Of a stretch of DNA of 44,306 bases, positions 27,096 to 36,162 are shown in pieces. The first letter of the stretch is position 1. Every line of letters starts with the position of its first letter. Under the pieces are notes generated by a model. The model searched no databases. It was not told the DNA's origin and was given only the letters and a program-made list of their open reading frames with translations. The position numbers and the translations under genes were made by a program. Source of the DNA: Acinetobacter lwoffii (GTDB lineage Bacteria > Pseudomonadota > Gammaproteobacteria > Pseudomonadales > Moraxellaceae); assembly GCF_022967985.1 (NCBI RefSeq), contig NZ_JALJVC010000028.1:1-44306 (forward strand), in the 5' to 3' direction.

Positions 27096-27986
27096 ATGTT
27101 TGGTCCGATTGAATTTATTTTAGCAGGCGTTCTGGTAGGTTTTTGTGTAGGTGTCACCGGTGTCGGTGGCGGTTCATTAATGACGCCAATTCTTATCAGT
27201 TTATTCCGGATTGAACCGCATATCGCGATTGGTACTGACCTGCTCTATGCCGCGATTTCTAAATTCTGTGGCTCGTTTGTGCATGCCAAGAAAATGAATA
27301 TTGTCTGGCCGATTGTGATCTGGCTGGCCGTTGGCAGTATTCCCGCATCTTTTGCAACGCATTGGGTACTCGAGAACTATCTGAGCCAATCAACGCATTA
27401 CAAGGCCGTCCTGACCATGGTATTGGGCTTTATGTTGACCATTACCGGTTTATCTATTCTGTTTCGCACCCAAATCGAAAATCTTTTCAATAAATACAGA
27501 AAACAAGAACTGCCGGATATGACGCAGGATCTGGAAAAAGTAAAACTGCAAGCTAAAGATAAGCGCGTAGCCATTATCATTATGGGCATTATCTTAGGTA
27601 TATTTGTCACGCTTTCTTCAGTGGGTGCCGGCGCATTCGGTATCATGGCACTTGTAGTGATGTTCCCGAATCTGCCGATGATTCGTATTATTGGCTCTGA
27701 CGTGGTGCATGCGGTGTTACTGACCCTGGTTGCAGGTCTGGGTCATATGTCTTCAGGCAATGTCGATTTCATGCTGCTCATGTGGTTATTGGTGGGATCT
27801 ATTCCAGCGATTATTGTCGGCACTTTACTCAGTTCACGTATGCCGGAAAAACTGATCCGCAAAATTTTAGGCATTACCCTGTTTGCGCTGGGCGTGAATT
27901 TCATGATTAATCCTGTGAAATCAAAACCGGCTCAACCTGCTGAAACAGCAATGATAATTGTGAGCCAAAATTCCCCGTCCGTTTAA
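27096..27986 (+). CDS. TauE/SafE-family sulfite or organosulfonate exporter-like permease
   Basis: This 296-residue protein has about eight hydrophobic helices in two homologous halves. It begins FILAGVLVGFCVGVTGVGGGSLMTP, the Gly-rich first-helix motif of TauE/SafE proteins, and the second half repeats the pattern at TLSSVGAGAFGIMAL. A charged loop (about residues 130-160) separates the halves. Family members export sulfite, sulfoacetate or related anions, but many are uncharacterised. No sulfur gene is nearby. It is followed by the second DAHP synthase gene after 106 nt. Confidence 0.88.
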   Translation: MFGPIEFILAGVLVGFCVGVTGVGGGSLMTPILISLFRIEPHIAIGTDLLYAAISKFCGSFVHAKKMNIVWPIVIWLAVGSIPASFATHWVLENYLSQSTHYKAVLTMVLGFMLTITGLSILFRTQIENLFNKYRKQELPDMTQDLEKVKLQAKDKRVAIIIMGIILGIFVTLSSVGAGAFGIMALVVMFPNLPMIRIIGSDVVHAVLLTLVAGLGHMSSGNVDFMLLMWLLVGSIPAIIVGTLLSSRMPEKLIRKILGITLFALGVNFMINPVKSKPAQPAETAMIIVSQNSPSV

Positions 27987-28092
27987 GTTAACTATCCGAT
28001 TCATCACTTTTTTTTCAAAGAAGTATTCATCTTTTTTATAACAAAGTGACGCATCATTCATGTTATATTCGGGCTATTAAACAACCTTTTGT

Positions 28093-29205
28093 ATGATCGA
28101 ACCAGTGACGGCAATGAATACACAACAGTCAAATCCTATTTCAGCATCAGATATTGATGACGTGAATATCCACAGCATGATTCCTCTGGTAACTCCTGCC
28201 GAGCTTAAAGCAGAGTTACCGTTGACTGAAACTGCTTATCAAACCGTACTGCATGGTCGTGAAACGATTCGTAAAATTCTGGATGGTGAAGACAAACGCC
28301 TGTTCGTTGTAATCGGCCCTTGTTCTATCCATGATCCGGCGGCGGCGCATGAATATGCTGAGCGCTTAAAAGTACTGAGCGAAAAAGTTAAAGACAGCTT
28401 ATATATCGTGATGCGGGTTTATTTTGAAAAACCACGAACTACCGTAGGCTGGAAAGGCCTGATCAATGACCCGGATATGAATGATTCATTCAATATTGAA
28501 AAAGGTCTGCGTATCGGTCGCAAGCTATTACTTGAACTAAATGAAATGGGCTTGCCATGTGCAACTGAAGCACTTGATCCAAACTCGCCACAGTATTACC
28601 AAGACCTGATTTCATGGTCAGCGATTGGTGCACGTACTACAGAAAGCCAGACGCATCGTGAAATGTCTTCTGGTCTTTCGTCACCAGTCGGCTTTAAAAA
28701 TGGTACTGACGGCGGTTTAACTGTCGCGACCAATGCGATGCAATCTGTGAAACACGGCCATAGCTTCCTGGGTCTGAATGATCAAGGCCAAGTGGCTGTG
28801 ATTCGTACTTCAGGTAACCCTTATGCGCACGTGGTACTGCGTGGCGGTAATGGCAAGCCGAACTACGATGCAGGCTCGGTCGCAGATGCGGAAGCCGCGC
28901 TAGCCAAGGCCAAGGTCAGCACCAAGATCATGATTGATGCCAGCCATGCCAACTCTAATAAAGACCCGTACCTGCAACCACTTGTACTTAAAAACATTTC
29001 AGAACAAATTCTTGATGGAAACAAGTCAATTGTTGGTATTATGGTAGAAAGTCATCTTAAGGGTGGTCGTCAGGACATTCCGGCGAACCTGAATGATATG
29101 GAATACGGTCAATCCGTTACGGATGGCTGTATCGACTGGGAAACGACTGAAAAAGTTTTACTCGACATGCATGAGGCATTGAAAGACATTTTACCTAATC
29201 GTTAA
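28093..29205 (+). CDS. aroG: 3-deoxy-7-phosphoheptulonate synthase, class I, AroG-like (second of two)
   Basis: This 370-residue protein carries the same catalytic set as its paralogue: GPCSIHD, MRVYFEKPRTTVGWKGLINDP, GFKNGTDG, DASHANSNKDP, MVESHLKGG and YGQSVTDGCIDW. By alignment from memory with E. coli AroG it keeps Asp146, Pro150 and Ser180 equivalents (ALDPNSPQYY and GLSSPVG), the Phe-pocket residues the first copy has lost, so it may be the feedback-controlled housekeeping enzyme. ATG at 28093 or 28114 could be the start; neither has a clear Shine-Dalgarno. No leader peptide is seen in the 106-nt upstream region. A terminator follows. Confidence 0.93.
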   Translation: MIEPVTAMNTQQSNPISASDIDDVNIHSMIPLVTPAELKAELPLTETAYQTVLHGRETIRKILDGEDKRLFVVIGPCSIHDPAAAHEYAERLKVLSEKVKDSLYIVMRVYFEKPRTTVGWKGLINDPDMNDSFNIEKGLRIGRKLLLELNEMGLPCATEALDPNSPQYYQDLISWSAIGARTTESQTHREMSSGLSSPVGFKNGTDGGLTVATNAMQSVKHGHSFLGLNDQGQVAVIRTSGNPYAHVVLRGGNGKPNYDAGSVADAEAALAKAKVSTKIMIDASHANSNKDPYLQPLVLKNISEQILDGNKSIVGIMVESHLKGGRQDIPANLNDMEYGQSVTDGCIDWETTEKVLLDMHEALKDILPNR

Positions 29206-29216
29206 ATGATCTGACC

Positions 29217-29240
29217 AACGCCATCGCCAAGATGGCGTTT
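29217..29240 (+). terminator. Intrinsic terminator after aroG
   Basis: AACGCCATC (29217-29225) pairs with GATGGCGTT (29231-29239) around 5 nt, followed by a short T-rich stretch. Confidence 0.75.
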
Positions 29241-29269
29241 GCATTTCTAGAACAAGGAAAATTTATCTG

Positions 29270-29794
29270 ATGAATGATATTGAAACGGCATTAAGCCAGA
29301 TTGAGAATTTTCAGTTCATACACGAACATCTGTTTAGCTCCGGTCAACCGACCACTACCCAATTACAGCTGATGAAAGAATACGGTGTATCTACTGTCAT
29401 CAATGTGGCGCTGACCGATAGCGAACAGTATCTGCCGCATGAAGATAAAATTTGCCTTGAGCTGGGACTGAACTATATTCAGGTTCCGATTTCCTGGGAA
29501 ACCCCTTCAGACAATCAATGCCTGCTGGTACTGGACCTGATCGATCATCTGGTAAAAGAGCAAATGGTCTGGGTACATTGTTCGCAAAACTACCATGTCA
29601 GCTGTCTGATGTATTTATATCGTCAATACTATATGGATATGGATCTGCCTACAGCACAAGAACACTTGCATCAGATCTGGGAACCGAATGAAACCTGGAC
29701 CGGTTTAATGCATGCGGTTGCTCTACAGCTACAAGGCCGTAAAGCAACTCAGGAACTGGAACTTTCCTTGATTAATCCGAATTATTTTGCCTGA
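29270..29794 (+). CDS. Protein tyrosine phosphatase-like protein with altered P-loop
   Basis: This 174-residue protein resembles the DUF442/PTP-like family: FSSGQPTTTQLQLMKEYGVSTVINVAL is the typical early part and WVHCSQNYHVSCLMYLYRQ near residue 105 is the P-loop region. Relatives as I recall read HCxxNxRVS, with Cys and Arg. Here the Arg position is His, so catalysis by a Cys-phosphate intermediate is doubtful. It is soluble with no signal peptide. It lies just after the aroG terminator with an AAGGA ribosome binding site, and converges with ispF with 2 nt between stops. Confidence 0.75.
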   Translation: MNDIETALSQIENFQFIHEHLFSSGQPTTTQLQLMKEYGVSTVINVALTDSEQYLPHEDKICLELGLNYIQVPISWETPSDNQCLLVLDLIDHLVKEQMVWVHCSQNYHVSCLMYLYRQYYMDMDLPTAQEHLHQIWEPNETWTGLMHAVALQLQGRKATQELELSLINPNYFA

Positions 29795-29796
29795 TT

Positions 29797-30285
29797 TTAT
29801 TTGCTGTGGCTCAATAGCACGGTTGCCATGGACATAATTCCTTCCTGACGACCGGTAAAACCTAACTGTTCAGTGGTGGTGGCTTTGATACTGATTTGAG
29901 TCACATCAACATCCAAGACATCTGCAATACTTTGACGCATCGCCAGATTGTATTTCGCCAGTTTTGGACGTTCACAAGCCACGGTAATATCGGCATTATT
30001 CAGGTGATAACCACGATCCAGAATTAGCTGATAGACATGCTTGAGTAGTACTCGGCTATCTGCACCTTTAAACTCAGGATCTGTATCAGGGAAATGCTGG
30101 CCAATATCTCCAAGCGCCAAAGCACCCAACAAAGCATCACAGAGTGCATGCAGCACTACATCACCATCCGAATGTGCTTTCAGACCGTGAGTATGCGGAA
30201 TTTGAATACCTGCCAGAGTGACAAAATCACCTTCTTCAAATGCATGCACATCCAGACCCTGGCCAATACGAATTTGTGCGATCAC
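29797..30285 (-). CDS. ispF: 2-C-methyl-D-erythritol 2,4-cyclodiphosphate synthase
   Basis: From the GTG at 30285 it is 162 residues, the usual length, and begins [22 protein letters not shown] sits 8 nt before this GTG; the ATG nine nt further upstream (30294) lacks ribosome-binding spacing. Conserved features are GQGLDVHAF (zinc Asp and His), [37 protein letters not shown] and the C-terminal [17 protein letters not shown]. It makes the cyclic diphosphate in the MEP isoprenoid pathway. The common neighbour ispD is not adjacent here. Confidence 0.95.
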   Translation of the reverse strand: MIAQIRIGQGLDVHAFEEGDFVTLAGIQIPHTHGLKAHSDGDVVLHALCDALLGALALGDIGQHFPDTDPEFKGADSRVLLKHVYQLILDRGYHLNNADITVACERPKLAKYNLAMRQSIADVLDVDVTQISIKATTTEQLGFTGRQEGIMSMATVLLSHSK

Positions 30286-30385
30286 CTTATACATCCTTTA
30301 GAAATAGCCCATTGAAATCTTGTACACTTGCTTTCTATTTCGCTATAGTTAGATCAAGCGTAACACAGTGAAAGTATAAGCGATC

Positions 30386-31039
30386 ATGCTACTGAAAACT
30401 GATATAAATATGTTGAAAATAATTGGCCTGATGCTCGTTCTGGGGATGATTTCTACGGGTAGCTCAGCGATCACACTAAACTGTAGCGATGACAGCAAAA
30501 AAACGGCTGCCATGAATAAAGTCTGCTCAGCATCACTGGCTGAATCTCGTGAAAAACTCACAGACCAATACTTTACTGCTTTTCTGATTACTGATGCACC
30601 TGTGCGCTTATTGCAAGATAGCCAACAATTATGGGCCACGCGTTTACAGCAGTGCAAAACGCTAGACTGTTTTAAACAGCAATTTGAATGGCGTTTAGAT
30701 GATTTAAATGTCTATATTTCGCTGAATCAAAGTCTGACCCAGCATTATATTAAGTTTGAACAGGGACAAATCTCCAAGCAACCTGTACATCTCAAGATTC
30801 ATCAACTGACCAAAGACCGCATCAAGATTGAAGGTCTTGCCTATCGTAATCCGAATAACCGAACCGAGAAGCAGATCATTCCTTTTTTAGCCTATACTAC
30901 GCCTGAGACAAAAAACCAGATCACCGATAACGAAAATGACTGCCGCTATGAATTTAATTATAGCAAAGCTATTTTAGCAGTCAGCAGCCAGCAAAAAGGC
31001 TGTGAGCGTTTTACTGGGATTTATCGCCTATACGATTGA
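30386..31039 (+). CDS. Secreted LprI-like protein
   Basis: This protein of up to 217 residues has a signal peptide (MLKIIGLMLVLGMISTGSSA) best formed from the internal ATG at 30410; the ATG at 30386 adds eight residues and neither has a clear Shine-Dalgarno. After the signal, cysteines and a helix (EKLTDQYFTAFL, then LLQDSQQLWATRLQQCKTLDCF) resemble DUF1311/LprI lysozyme-inhibitor-like domains. The C-terminal 110 residues have another pair of Cys and no recognised fold. It is likely periplasmic. A second LprI-like gene is at 37378-37764. Confidence 0.65.
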   Translation: MLLKTDINMLKIIGLMLVLGMISTGSSAITLNCSDDSKKTAAMNKVCSASLAESREKLTDQYFTAFLITDAPVRLLQDSQQLWATRLQQCKTLDCFKQQFEWRLDDLNVYISLNQSLTQHYIKFEQGQISKQPVHLKIHQLTKDRIKIEGLAYRNPNNRTEKQIIPFLAYTTPETKNQITDNENDCRYEFNYSKAILAVSSQQKGCERFTGIYRLYD

Positions 31040-31092
31040 TTTAATTTAAAAATATTAAAATTTATTGTTATATAAAATGAGATTTTTGGTGT

Positions 31093-31115
31093 AAAAAACA
31101 GCCCGCAAGCGGGCT
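31093..31115 (-). terminator. Terminator of the dadA-like gene
   Basis: AGCCCGC (31100-31106) pairs with GCGGGCT (31109-31115), followed on the minus strand by a T6 run (31093-31098). Confidence 0.88.
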
Positions 31116-31121
31116 ATCAAT

Positions 31122-32366
31122 TTAAGCAGGATAGTATTGCGCAATTTCCTGACTGATCATTGCAGCCGTTGCAGCTGATAAAGTCCAGCCCAGATGACCA
31201 TGCCCGGTATTGTAAAAAACTCGCTCATGTTTGCCACGGCGTACCACAGGCATCATATTTGGCATCATTGGACGTAAGCCAGCCCAAGGTACGACATGCT
31301 CAGTACACAGATCAAAATTACGATTGGTCCAGTCAATTAAAGGTTGAATCCGGTCTGCACGAATATCCCGGTTATAGCCATTAAACTCGGCTGTTCCTGC
31401 AACACGCAAACGATCCTTGCCTAGACGTGACAAGACAATTTTGGCGCTTTCATCCAGTAAACTGACCCAAGGTGCATTTTTCTGGCTCTGCTCATCATTC
31501 AGTTGCACGGTAATCGAGTAGCCTTTGACTGGATAAACATTGACCCGTTCACCAAGAATCTCAGCCAGTTGATAGCTACCAACCCCTGCACAGACCACAA
31601 CGGCATCTGCATTAATTTCCAGAATGTCATCTGGAGAGGAATGGACATTTTCAGTACTAGGTTTGCATTTAACCCGAATATTTTGAGCCTGATGATCAAC
31701 AGCGAAAACATCTTGACCAAATTCGAATTTCACACCTTTTTGCATACAGGCTTTGGCCAGACCGGTACTAAATTTATGAATATCGCCGGTGGCATCGCTC
31801 TGACAGTAGAATCCAGCATAATAATCGCCAGTTAATGCAGGTTCGATCTGCTTGATTTCTGCATTGGAAATTGCATTGCGCTCCAGACCACCGCTACACA
31901 ACAGATCATTCACTTTGATCGCAACATCATAATCCGTCTTGTTATGATAAAAATGTAAAATTCCGCGTTTTTCTAGATCAAAATCAATATTTTCTGTTTC
32001 GGCAATTTCAAATAAACGTGCTCTTGCTAGTAAAGCCAGCCGTACAGTCTCTCGGGTATTGGCTTCATAATGTTTGATATTGCCCAGAAATTCCATGAGC
32101 CAGCTGTATTTATGCACACTGAAAGAAGGATTGAGCAAAAGTGGTGCGGTTTTTTGTGACATCCATTTGATGCCTTTGAGTACCGTGGCTTTCTGGTTCC
32201 AGACTTCGGCATTACAGGCAGACAGCTGGCCGCCATTGGCAAAGGATGTTTCCATTGCCGGATATAGATGCCGATCCACCACGGTCACCTGATAGCCTGA
32301 TAATGCAAGCTGATAAGCTGTGGTTACTCCGGTAATCCCGGCTCCAATCACCACGACATGATGCAT
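31122..32366 (-). CDS. DadA-type FAD-dependent D-amino acid dehydrogenase or glycine oxidoreductase
   Basis: The start at 32366 is clear from AAGGAGG 6 nt upstream, giving 414 residues from MHHVVVIGAGITG. That is the FAD-binding GxGxxG, followed by VVDRHLYPAMETSFANGGQLS as in DadA. The C-terminal GLRPMMPNMMPVV and NTGHGHLGWTLS are typical of the family. DadA oxidises D-alanine and other D-amino acids and passes electrons to quinone. The gene lies directly behind a tandem glycine riboswitch, which suggests glycine, or a D-amino acid made with it, is the physiological substrate. No alr/dadX gene is adjacent. The reading frame extends upstream only into the riboswitch. Confidence 0.9.
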   Translation of the reverse strand: MHHVVVIGAGITGVTTAYQLALSGYQVTVVDRHLYPAMETSFANGGQLSACNAEVWNQKATVLKGIKWMSQKTAPLLLNPSFSVHKYSWLMEFLGNIKHYEANTRETVRLALLARARLFEIAETENIDFDLEKRGILHFYHNKTDYDVAIKVNDLLCSGGLERNAISNAEIKQIEPALTGDYYAGFYCQSDATGDIHKFSTGLAKACMQKGVKFEFGQDVFAVDHQAQNIRVKCKPSTENVHSSPDDILEINADAVVVCAGVGSYQLAEILGERVNVYPVKGYSITVQLNDEQSQKNAPWVSLLDESAKIVLSRLGKDRLRVAGTAEFNGYNRDIRADRIQPLIDWTNRNFDLCTEHVVPWAGLRPMMPNMMPVVRRGKHERVFYNTGHGHLGWTLSAATAAMISQEIAQYYPA

Positions 32367-32401
32367 AGACACCTCCTTGATTATATTGATGTCTTTTCCC
32401 A

Positions 32402-32580
32402 TCTGTCATGTGTACCTGAGAGCTTCGGTAGATGCATTGCACATCAATGCGGCCACCTTCCCCTTCGGTGAGTGATTCAACACTTCTCTCCAGAGTCTTT
32501 ATCCATTATCACAGTCCTTTTGCCTGAGAGTTTCCTGGGACCTTGCTCCTTCGGCGAATGCAGAAGCATTTCTCTCCTGC
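32402..32580 (-). promoter_or_regulatory. Tandem glycine riboswitch
   Basis: Two successive aptamers read on the minus strand. Each has a GGAGAG element (32572-32577 and 32486-32491) and a matching CTCTCAGG end (32523-32530 and 32415-32422), with CGAAGG internal loops between, the layout of glycine aptamers I and II. About 36 nt separates aptamer II from the downstream start codon, and no clear terminator lies between. Glycine binding to the pair switches expression of the following gene; the usual direction for glycine catabolism genes is on. Confidence 0.93.
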
Positions 32581-32903
32581 AATAATGTTTTATTATCATG
32601 AGCAATTTATATACCATTTTTAGGAAAAACACAGTTTCTATTTATGTTAATTCAGGTGAATTTATCCATGATTTTTTTCTTAATTAACAGCATACATGTG
32701 TAATGAAGGATATTGCCTCGATATTAAATTTTTAGATTTTGCTGCCGTAAGTAAAATCAGTAAGTTCTACCCTTTATAAAATTCTAAGACTTATTTAGTT
32801 TTGGCGCTTAAATAGAGTTTCATTATGGCTTAGGCTATTTTAATAATTCAAAGTATATATCATCCAAAGCAAAATTTAGACTTTTATCATGCATTTTAGA
32901 GTT
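32581..32903. other. Intergenic region with one repeated word
   Basis: It should hold the promoter of the glycine riboswitch at its low-coordinate end, and lies at the 3' end of the AEC gene. No gene is visible. A copy of CTTAGGCTATTTTA occurs at 32829-32842. The remaining sequence is AT-rich. Confidence 0.6.
32829..32842 (+). repeat. Copy of CTTAGGCTATTT word
   Basis: An exact match to the 12-base word at 14894, extended to CTTAGGCTATTTTA, on the plus strand, in the spacer between the glycine riboswitch and the AEC gene. Confidence 0.7.
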
Positions 32904-33824
32904 TTAAATAATCCAAGAAAGTATCATCAATAAACTGCCTGCTGCGACTACCGTTTGCATACTGATAACACTGGCCATGAACTGGCTATCTCCCCCATAG
33001 ACACGCGTCAGTACATAAGAAGCTGAAGCGGTAGGTAAAGCAAAAAACAACACCAGTACCTGTGTGGTTAGAGTATCAATATCAAATAATTGGCAGACAA
33101 AGAATGCAGCAAGTGGCATTCCTAATAAACGTCCAAAAGTTGCCAGGCCCAATGGTAAGATATCCCGCTGGAAGCCTTGGAATTGTAAGGCAGCCCCCAC
33201 ACACATCAAGCCAAGCGGCAAACTGCATAAGGCAATCTGTTTTAGGAATAATTCAAACCCGGCCCAGAGTGATAAGCCTGAAAGATTAAATAGGCCTCCA
33301 ACAAGAGAACCTAGAATTAAAGGGTTCTTTAACAGATCAATCAGGATTTTGAAGATCTGCATATCTGAACTACGGGTAAATGCCAGTACAGATAAGATAT
33401 TGACCAGTGGAATACATAACACCATCACTACGGCGAAAATGGTCATGCCCTGCTGATGAAATAAAGCATTCACTGCTGCAAGTCCGATATAGGTATTAAA
33501 ACGCAGGAGTGCCTGCACATAGACCCCAAAACGTGCATAGCCAATCTGATAAATCTTGCGCAGCACATATAGAGCAATACTGACCACCGCCATAAGGCTA
33601 AAGACCACCAGAACCACATCTTTAATGACTGCCATTTCAATCTTGGCTACGGCCAGATTTAAAAATAGCATGACTGGAAACAGGACAAAATAATTAAGTT
33701 TTTCTGCCCCACGCCAGAAACTATCTTCCAGCCATTTCCTTTGTTTTAATACATAGCCCAAAGTAATCAGGCCAATAAGCGGAAACAGTACAGTGAAGAT
33801 AGTCTGAAACATTGAACAACTCAT
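32904..33824 (-). CDS. AEC-family (auxin efflux carrier-like) permease
   Basis: This 306-residue membrane protein has about ten hydrophobic helices. It opens with FQTIFTVLFPLIGLITLGYVLKQRKW, and contains FVLFPVMLFLNLAV and the paired half starting LLKNPLILGSLVGGLFNL, as in AEC transporters. Family members carry malate, malonate or other organic anions; the substrate is unknown. ATG codons at 33824 and 33812 both lack a clear Shine-Dalgarno. It is encoded alone. Confidence 0.85.
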   Translation of the reverse strand: MSCSMFQTIFTVLFPLIGLITLGYVLKQRKWLEDSFWRGAEKLNYFVLFPVMLFLNLAVAKIEMAVIKDVVLVVFSLMAVVSIALYVLRKIYQIGYARFGVYVQALLRFNTYIGLAAVNALFHQQGMTIFAVVMVLCIPLVNILSVLAFTRSSDMQIFKILIDLLKNPLILGSLVGGLFNLSGLSLWAGFELFLKQIALCSLPLGLMCVGAALQFQGFQRDILPLGLATFGRLLGMPLAAFFVCQLFDIDTLTTQVLVLFFALPTASASYVLTRVYGGDSQFMASVISMQTVVAAGSLLMILSWII

Positions 33825-33972
33825 GATATGGGTTTTGCGGCAATCGCATCCAATTCAATTGCCTGTCAATGAGCAAGGATACAACAACCGACTCGTTTCA
33901 GGATAAAAATAGTGGAAAATTCAATGAATAATAAATAAAAAACACTCTCGCTGGCTTTAATTAAAATACGCT

Positions 33973-34407
33973 TTAAATCCAACTTTCATCTTTTGCAACA
34001 TTTAGTGCATCATTTTTTAGTCTTTCAAGCTCCTCATAAACCTTTGCATCAAGCTTCGGACGGAATTTTTCAAACTTAACTTTTAACAAATCTAGGCTTC
34101 TTAAGAGCATCCTAAAAATGAGTCTCTCACGGCCTAAATCATCTGTTGCCTTAAAAGTTGTTGGATCAATCCTTAAACGGAAATCCATATTTCTACGTTT
34201 AAATGAATAAAAAATACGTTCATCAAAACTATCATTTCCTATCATAATTTCAATGCACTTCCATTTATCTATCGGAATATCATACGACTTATTTTGTAGT
34301 TGAGCATTTAAGGCATTTTCTACTGCGTTACGTGCTTTATTTTCGAGATCAAGATGATCTTCTGTTAACACTTCCCTACTTAATTCAGCACTTAACCATA
34401 CTTCCAT
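33973..34407 (-). CDS. Imm44-like immunity protein, orphan
   Basis: This 144-residue soluble protein begins MEVWLSAELSREV and has a central FYSFKRRNMDFRLRIDPTTF followed by RERLIFRMLLRSLDLL. That order (sheet start, KRK-type turn, FRLRIDF-like strand, helix) resembles Imm44 immunity proteins of polymorphic toxin systems, but the match is from memory. AGGATGT precedes the ATG. No toxin, VgrG, Rhs or secretion gene is next to it. The base composition is more AT-rich than flanking genes, which fits a gained gene. It may be a general unknown. Confidence 0.5.
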   Translation of the reverse strand: MEVWLSAELSREVLTEDHLDLENKARNAVENALNAQLQNKSYDIPIDKWKCIEIMIGNDSFDERIFYSFKRRNMDFRLRIDPTTFKATDDLGRERLIFRMLLRSLDLLKVKFEKFRPKLDAKVYEELERLKNDALNVAKDESWI

Positions 34408-34459
34408 TCATACATCCTGTCATTATTCTTATTAAACATACTTAGAATCAAACATAGAT

Positions 34460-34990
34460 TCAAATAACTTCATAAATCTTTTCGAGACTCTTTTCTAAAA
34501 TCACCAGATTTAAATCTACTAAAGGCTGTCCAACATCTGCATCCAGTGGGTAACTCTCTGTTTTGCCGGTTTGGTGATAACCACGACGCTCATAATACGC
34601 GATTAATTCAATGCGAACATTAAGAACAGACATTCTAAGTTTTTTGAAAGGTATTTTTTCTCTGGAGTATTATTCAGCGAAATCTAACAATATTCGACCA
34701 TAACCTGAATTTTGCCGAACTGAGTCAATAGCAAAACTGCCGATTTCAAAACAATCTGGCAAGTGTGTCAGACCAATGCAACCCACCAGTTGATCATTAT
34801 TTTCCAAGACATAAAGTTCGAAATCAGGCCGTGCTAAAAGTTCACTTAACTGAGCCTCATTAATTCGATCACCTAAAAAAATGTCATGTTCATGCGTCCA
34901 GCCCAAATTAGATCGATAAGCTGTATTGATCAACTTAACAATGCTTTGAATGTCCGTAGCTTGGGCTAAACGAATATTGTTATTTTTCAT
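34460..34990 (-). pseudogene. GNAT acetyltransferase gene interrupted by an ochre codon
   Basis: The ATG at 34990 opens a GNAT fold (LAQATDIQSIVKLINTAYRS, FELYVLENNDQLVGCIGL, FEIGSFAIDSVRQNSGYGRILL). At 34670-34672 there is a TAA. Reading through in the same frame gives YSREKIPFKKLRMSVLNVRI then ELIAYYERRGYHQTGKTESYPL and stops at 34460, precisely the C-terminal GNAT strands. So a single codon change broke an otherwise complete 176-codon gene; the stop probably replaced Gln or Lys. A truncated protein of 106 residues would lack half of the acetyl-CoA fold. Confidence 0.85.
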
Positions 34991-35001
34991 TTTATAAATA
35001 T

Positions 35002-35028
35002 AAAAAAGCCAGACCGAAGCCTGACTTT
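35002..35028 (-). terminator. Terminator of prmB-aroC
   Basis: On the minus strand AAAGTCAGGC and a UUCG-type loop pair with GTCTGGCTTT, followed by a T6 run. It lies about 27 nt past the aroC stop. Confidence 0.85.
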
Positions 35029-35054
35029 AATTTCATTTGCTTCTATAAAGCAAA

Positions 35055-36149
35055 TTATTTAGGTTCAATTGGCTCAAACGGCGCAACGACATCGGCATTT
35101 TGTGCACGATGGCGCATGAAGTGATCCATCAAAACAATTGCTAGCATCGCTTCAGCAATTGGGGTTGCACGTACACCCACGCAAGGATCATGACGGCCTT
35201 TGGTCAGGACATCCGTATCTTCACGATTAATGGTAATGGTTTTACCCGGAGTTGTGATGGAAGCCGTTGGTTTCAACGCAATCGAAACACGAATATCCTG
35301 ACCGCTAGAAATACCACCCAAGATACCGCCAGCATGGTTCGCCAGGAAGCCATCTGTTGTGAGTTCATCACGGGTTTCATGACCGAACTGCTCAGCGACA
35401 CTAAACCCATCACCAATTTCCACGCCTTTCACGGCATTGATTGACATCATGGCATGGGCAATATCAGCATCTAAACGATCAAATACTGGTTCACCCCAAC
35501 CCACTGGCACTTTAGAAGCAATGATCTCAAGGCGTGCGCCACAGCTTGTGCCTTGCTCACGTAATGAAGTCACGAGTGCTTCAAAACGTGGAACGGCATC
35601 GACATCACCACAGAAGAACGGGTTATTTGGAACTTCATTCCAGTCCAGTTTTTCTGCTTTTTCAGTACCGATCTGAGTCACATGACCACGGATTTCAATA
35701 CCGAATTTTTCAAACAGGAATTTCTTGGCAATCGCGCCCGCTGCAACACGCATCGCAGTTTCTCGCGCACTTGAACGCCCACCACCACGATAATCACGGA
35801 AACCATACTTTTGGGTATAGGTATAATCGGCATGACCCGGGCGGAATGTCTGTGCGATATTGCCGTAGTCCTTCGATTTTTGATCCGTATTACGAATCAA
35901 CAAACCAATTGAAGTACCGGTGGTTTTACCCTCAAAAACACCGGAAATAATTTCTACTTCATCAGGCTCTTTACGCTGGGTTGCAAATTTCGATGTACCC
36001 GGCTTACGACGATCCAGATCTTTTTGCAAATCAGCTTCAGTCAGCTCAATGCCGGGTGGAACCCCATCGATGATGGCCATCAGGCCAACACCATGAGATT
36101 CACCACAAGTCGTTACACGGAACAGTTGCCCTATACTATTACCTGCCAT
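35055..36149 (-). CDS. aroC: Chorismate synthase
   Basis: From ATG 36149 (AAGGAG ribosome binding site 8 nt upstream) it is 364 residues, beginning [20 protein letters not shown], with the conserved ESHG segment. Also seen are [42 protein letters not shown] and [10 protein letters not shown]. It makes chorismate from EPSP with reduced FMN as cofactor, the last shikimate step. An in-frame extension to 36194 is not needed. It follows prmB by 13 nt, so it is in an operon with it. Confidence 0.97.
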   Translation of the reverse strand: MAGNSIGQLFRVTTCGESHGVGLMAIIDGVPPGIELTEADLQKDLDRRKPGTSKFATQRKEPDEVEIISGVFEGKTTGTSIGLLIRNTDQKSKDYGNIAQTFRPGHADYTYTQKYGFRDYRGGGRSSARETAMRVAAGAIAKKFLFEKFGIEIRGHVTQIGTEKAEKLDWNEVPNNPFFCGDVDAVPRFEALVTSLREQGTSCGARLEIIASKVPVGWGEPVFDRLDADIAHAMMSINAVKGVEIGDGFSVAEQFGHETRDELTTDGFLANHAGGILGGISSGQDIRVSIALKPTASITTPGKTITINREDTDVLTKGRHDPCVGVRATPIAEAMLAIVLMDHFMRHRAQNADVVAPFEPIEPK

Positions 36150-36162
36150 GTCAAACGACTCC

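Noticed and set aside
28060..28080. Tiny ORF MLYSGY upstream of the second DAHP synthase as a leader peptide
   Set aside because: It has no ribosome binding site and no terminator follows it, so it gives no support for attenuation there.
32367..32402. 12-residue N-terminal extension of the DadA-type protein
   Set aside because: It starts at the edge of the glycine riboswitch, and the internal ATG has AAGGAGG at ideal spacing.
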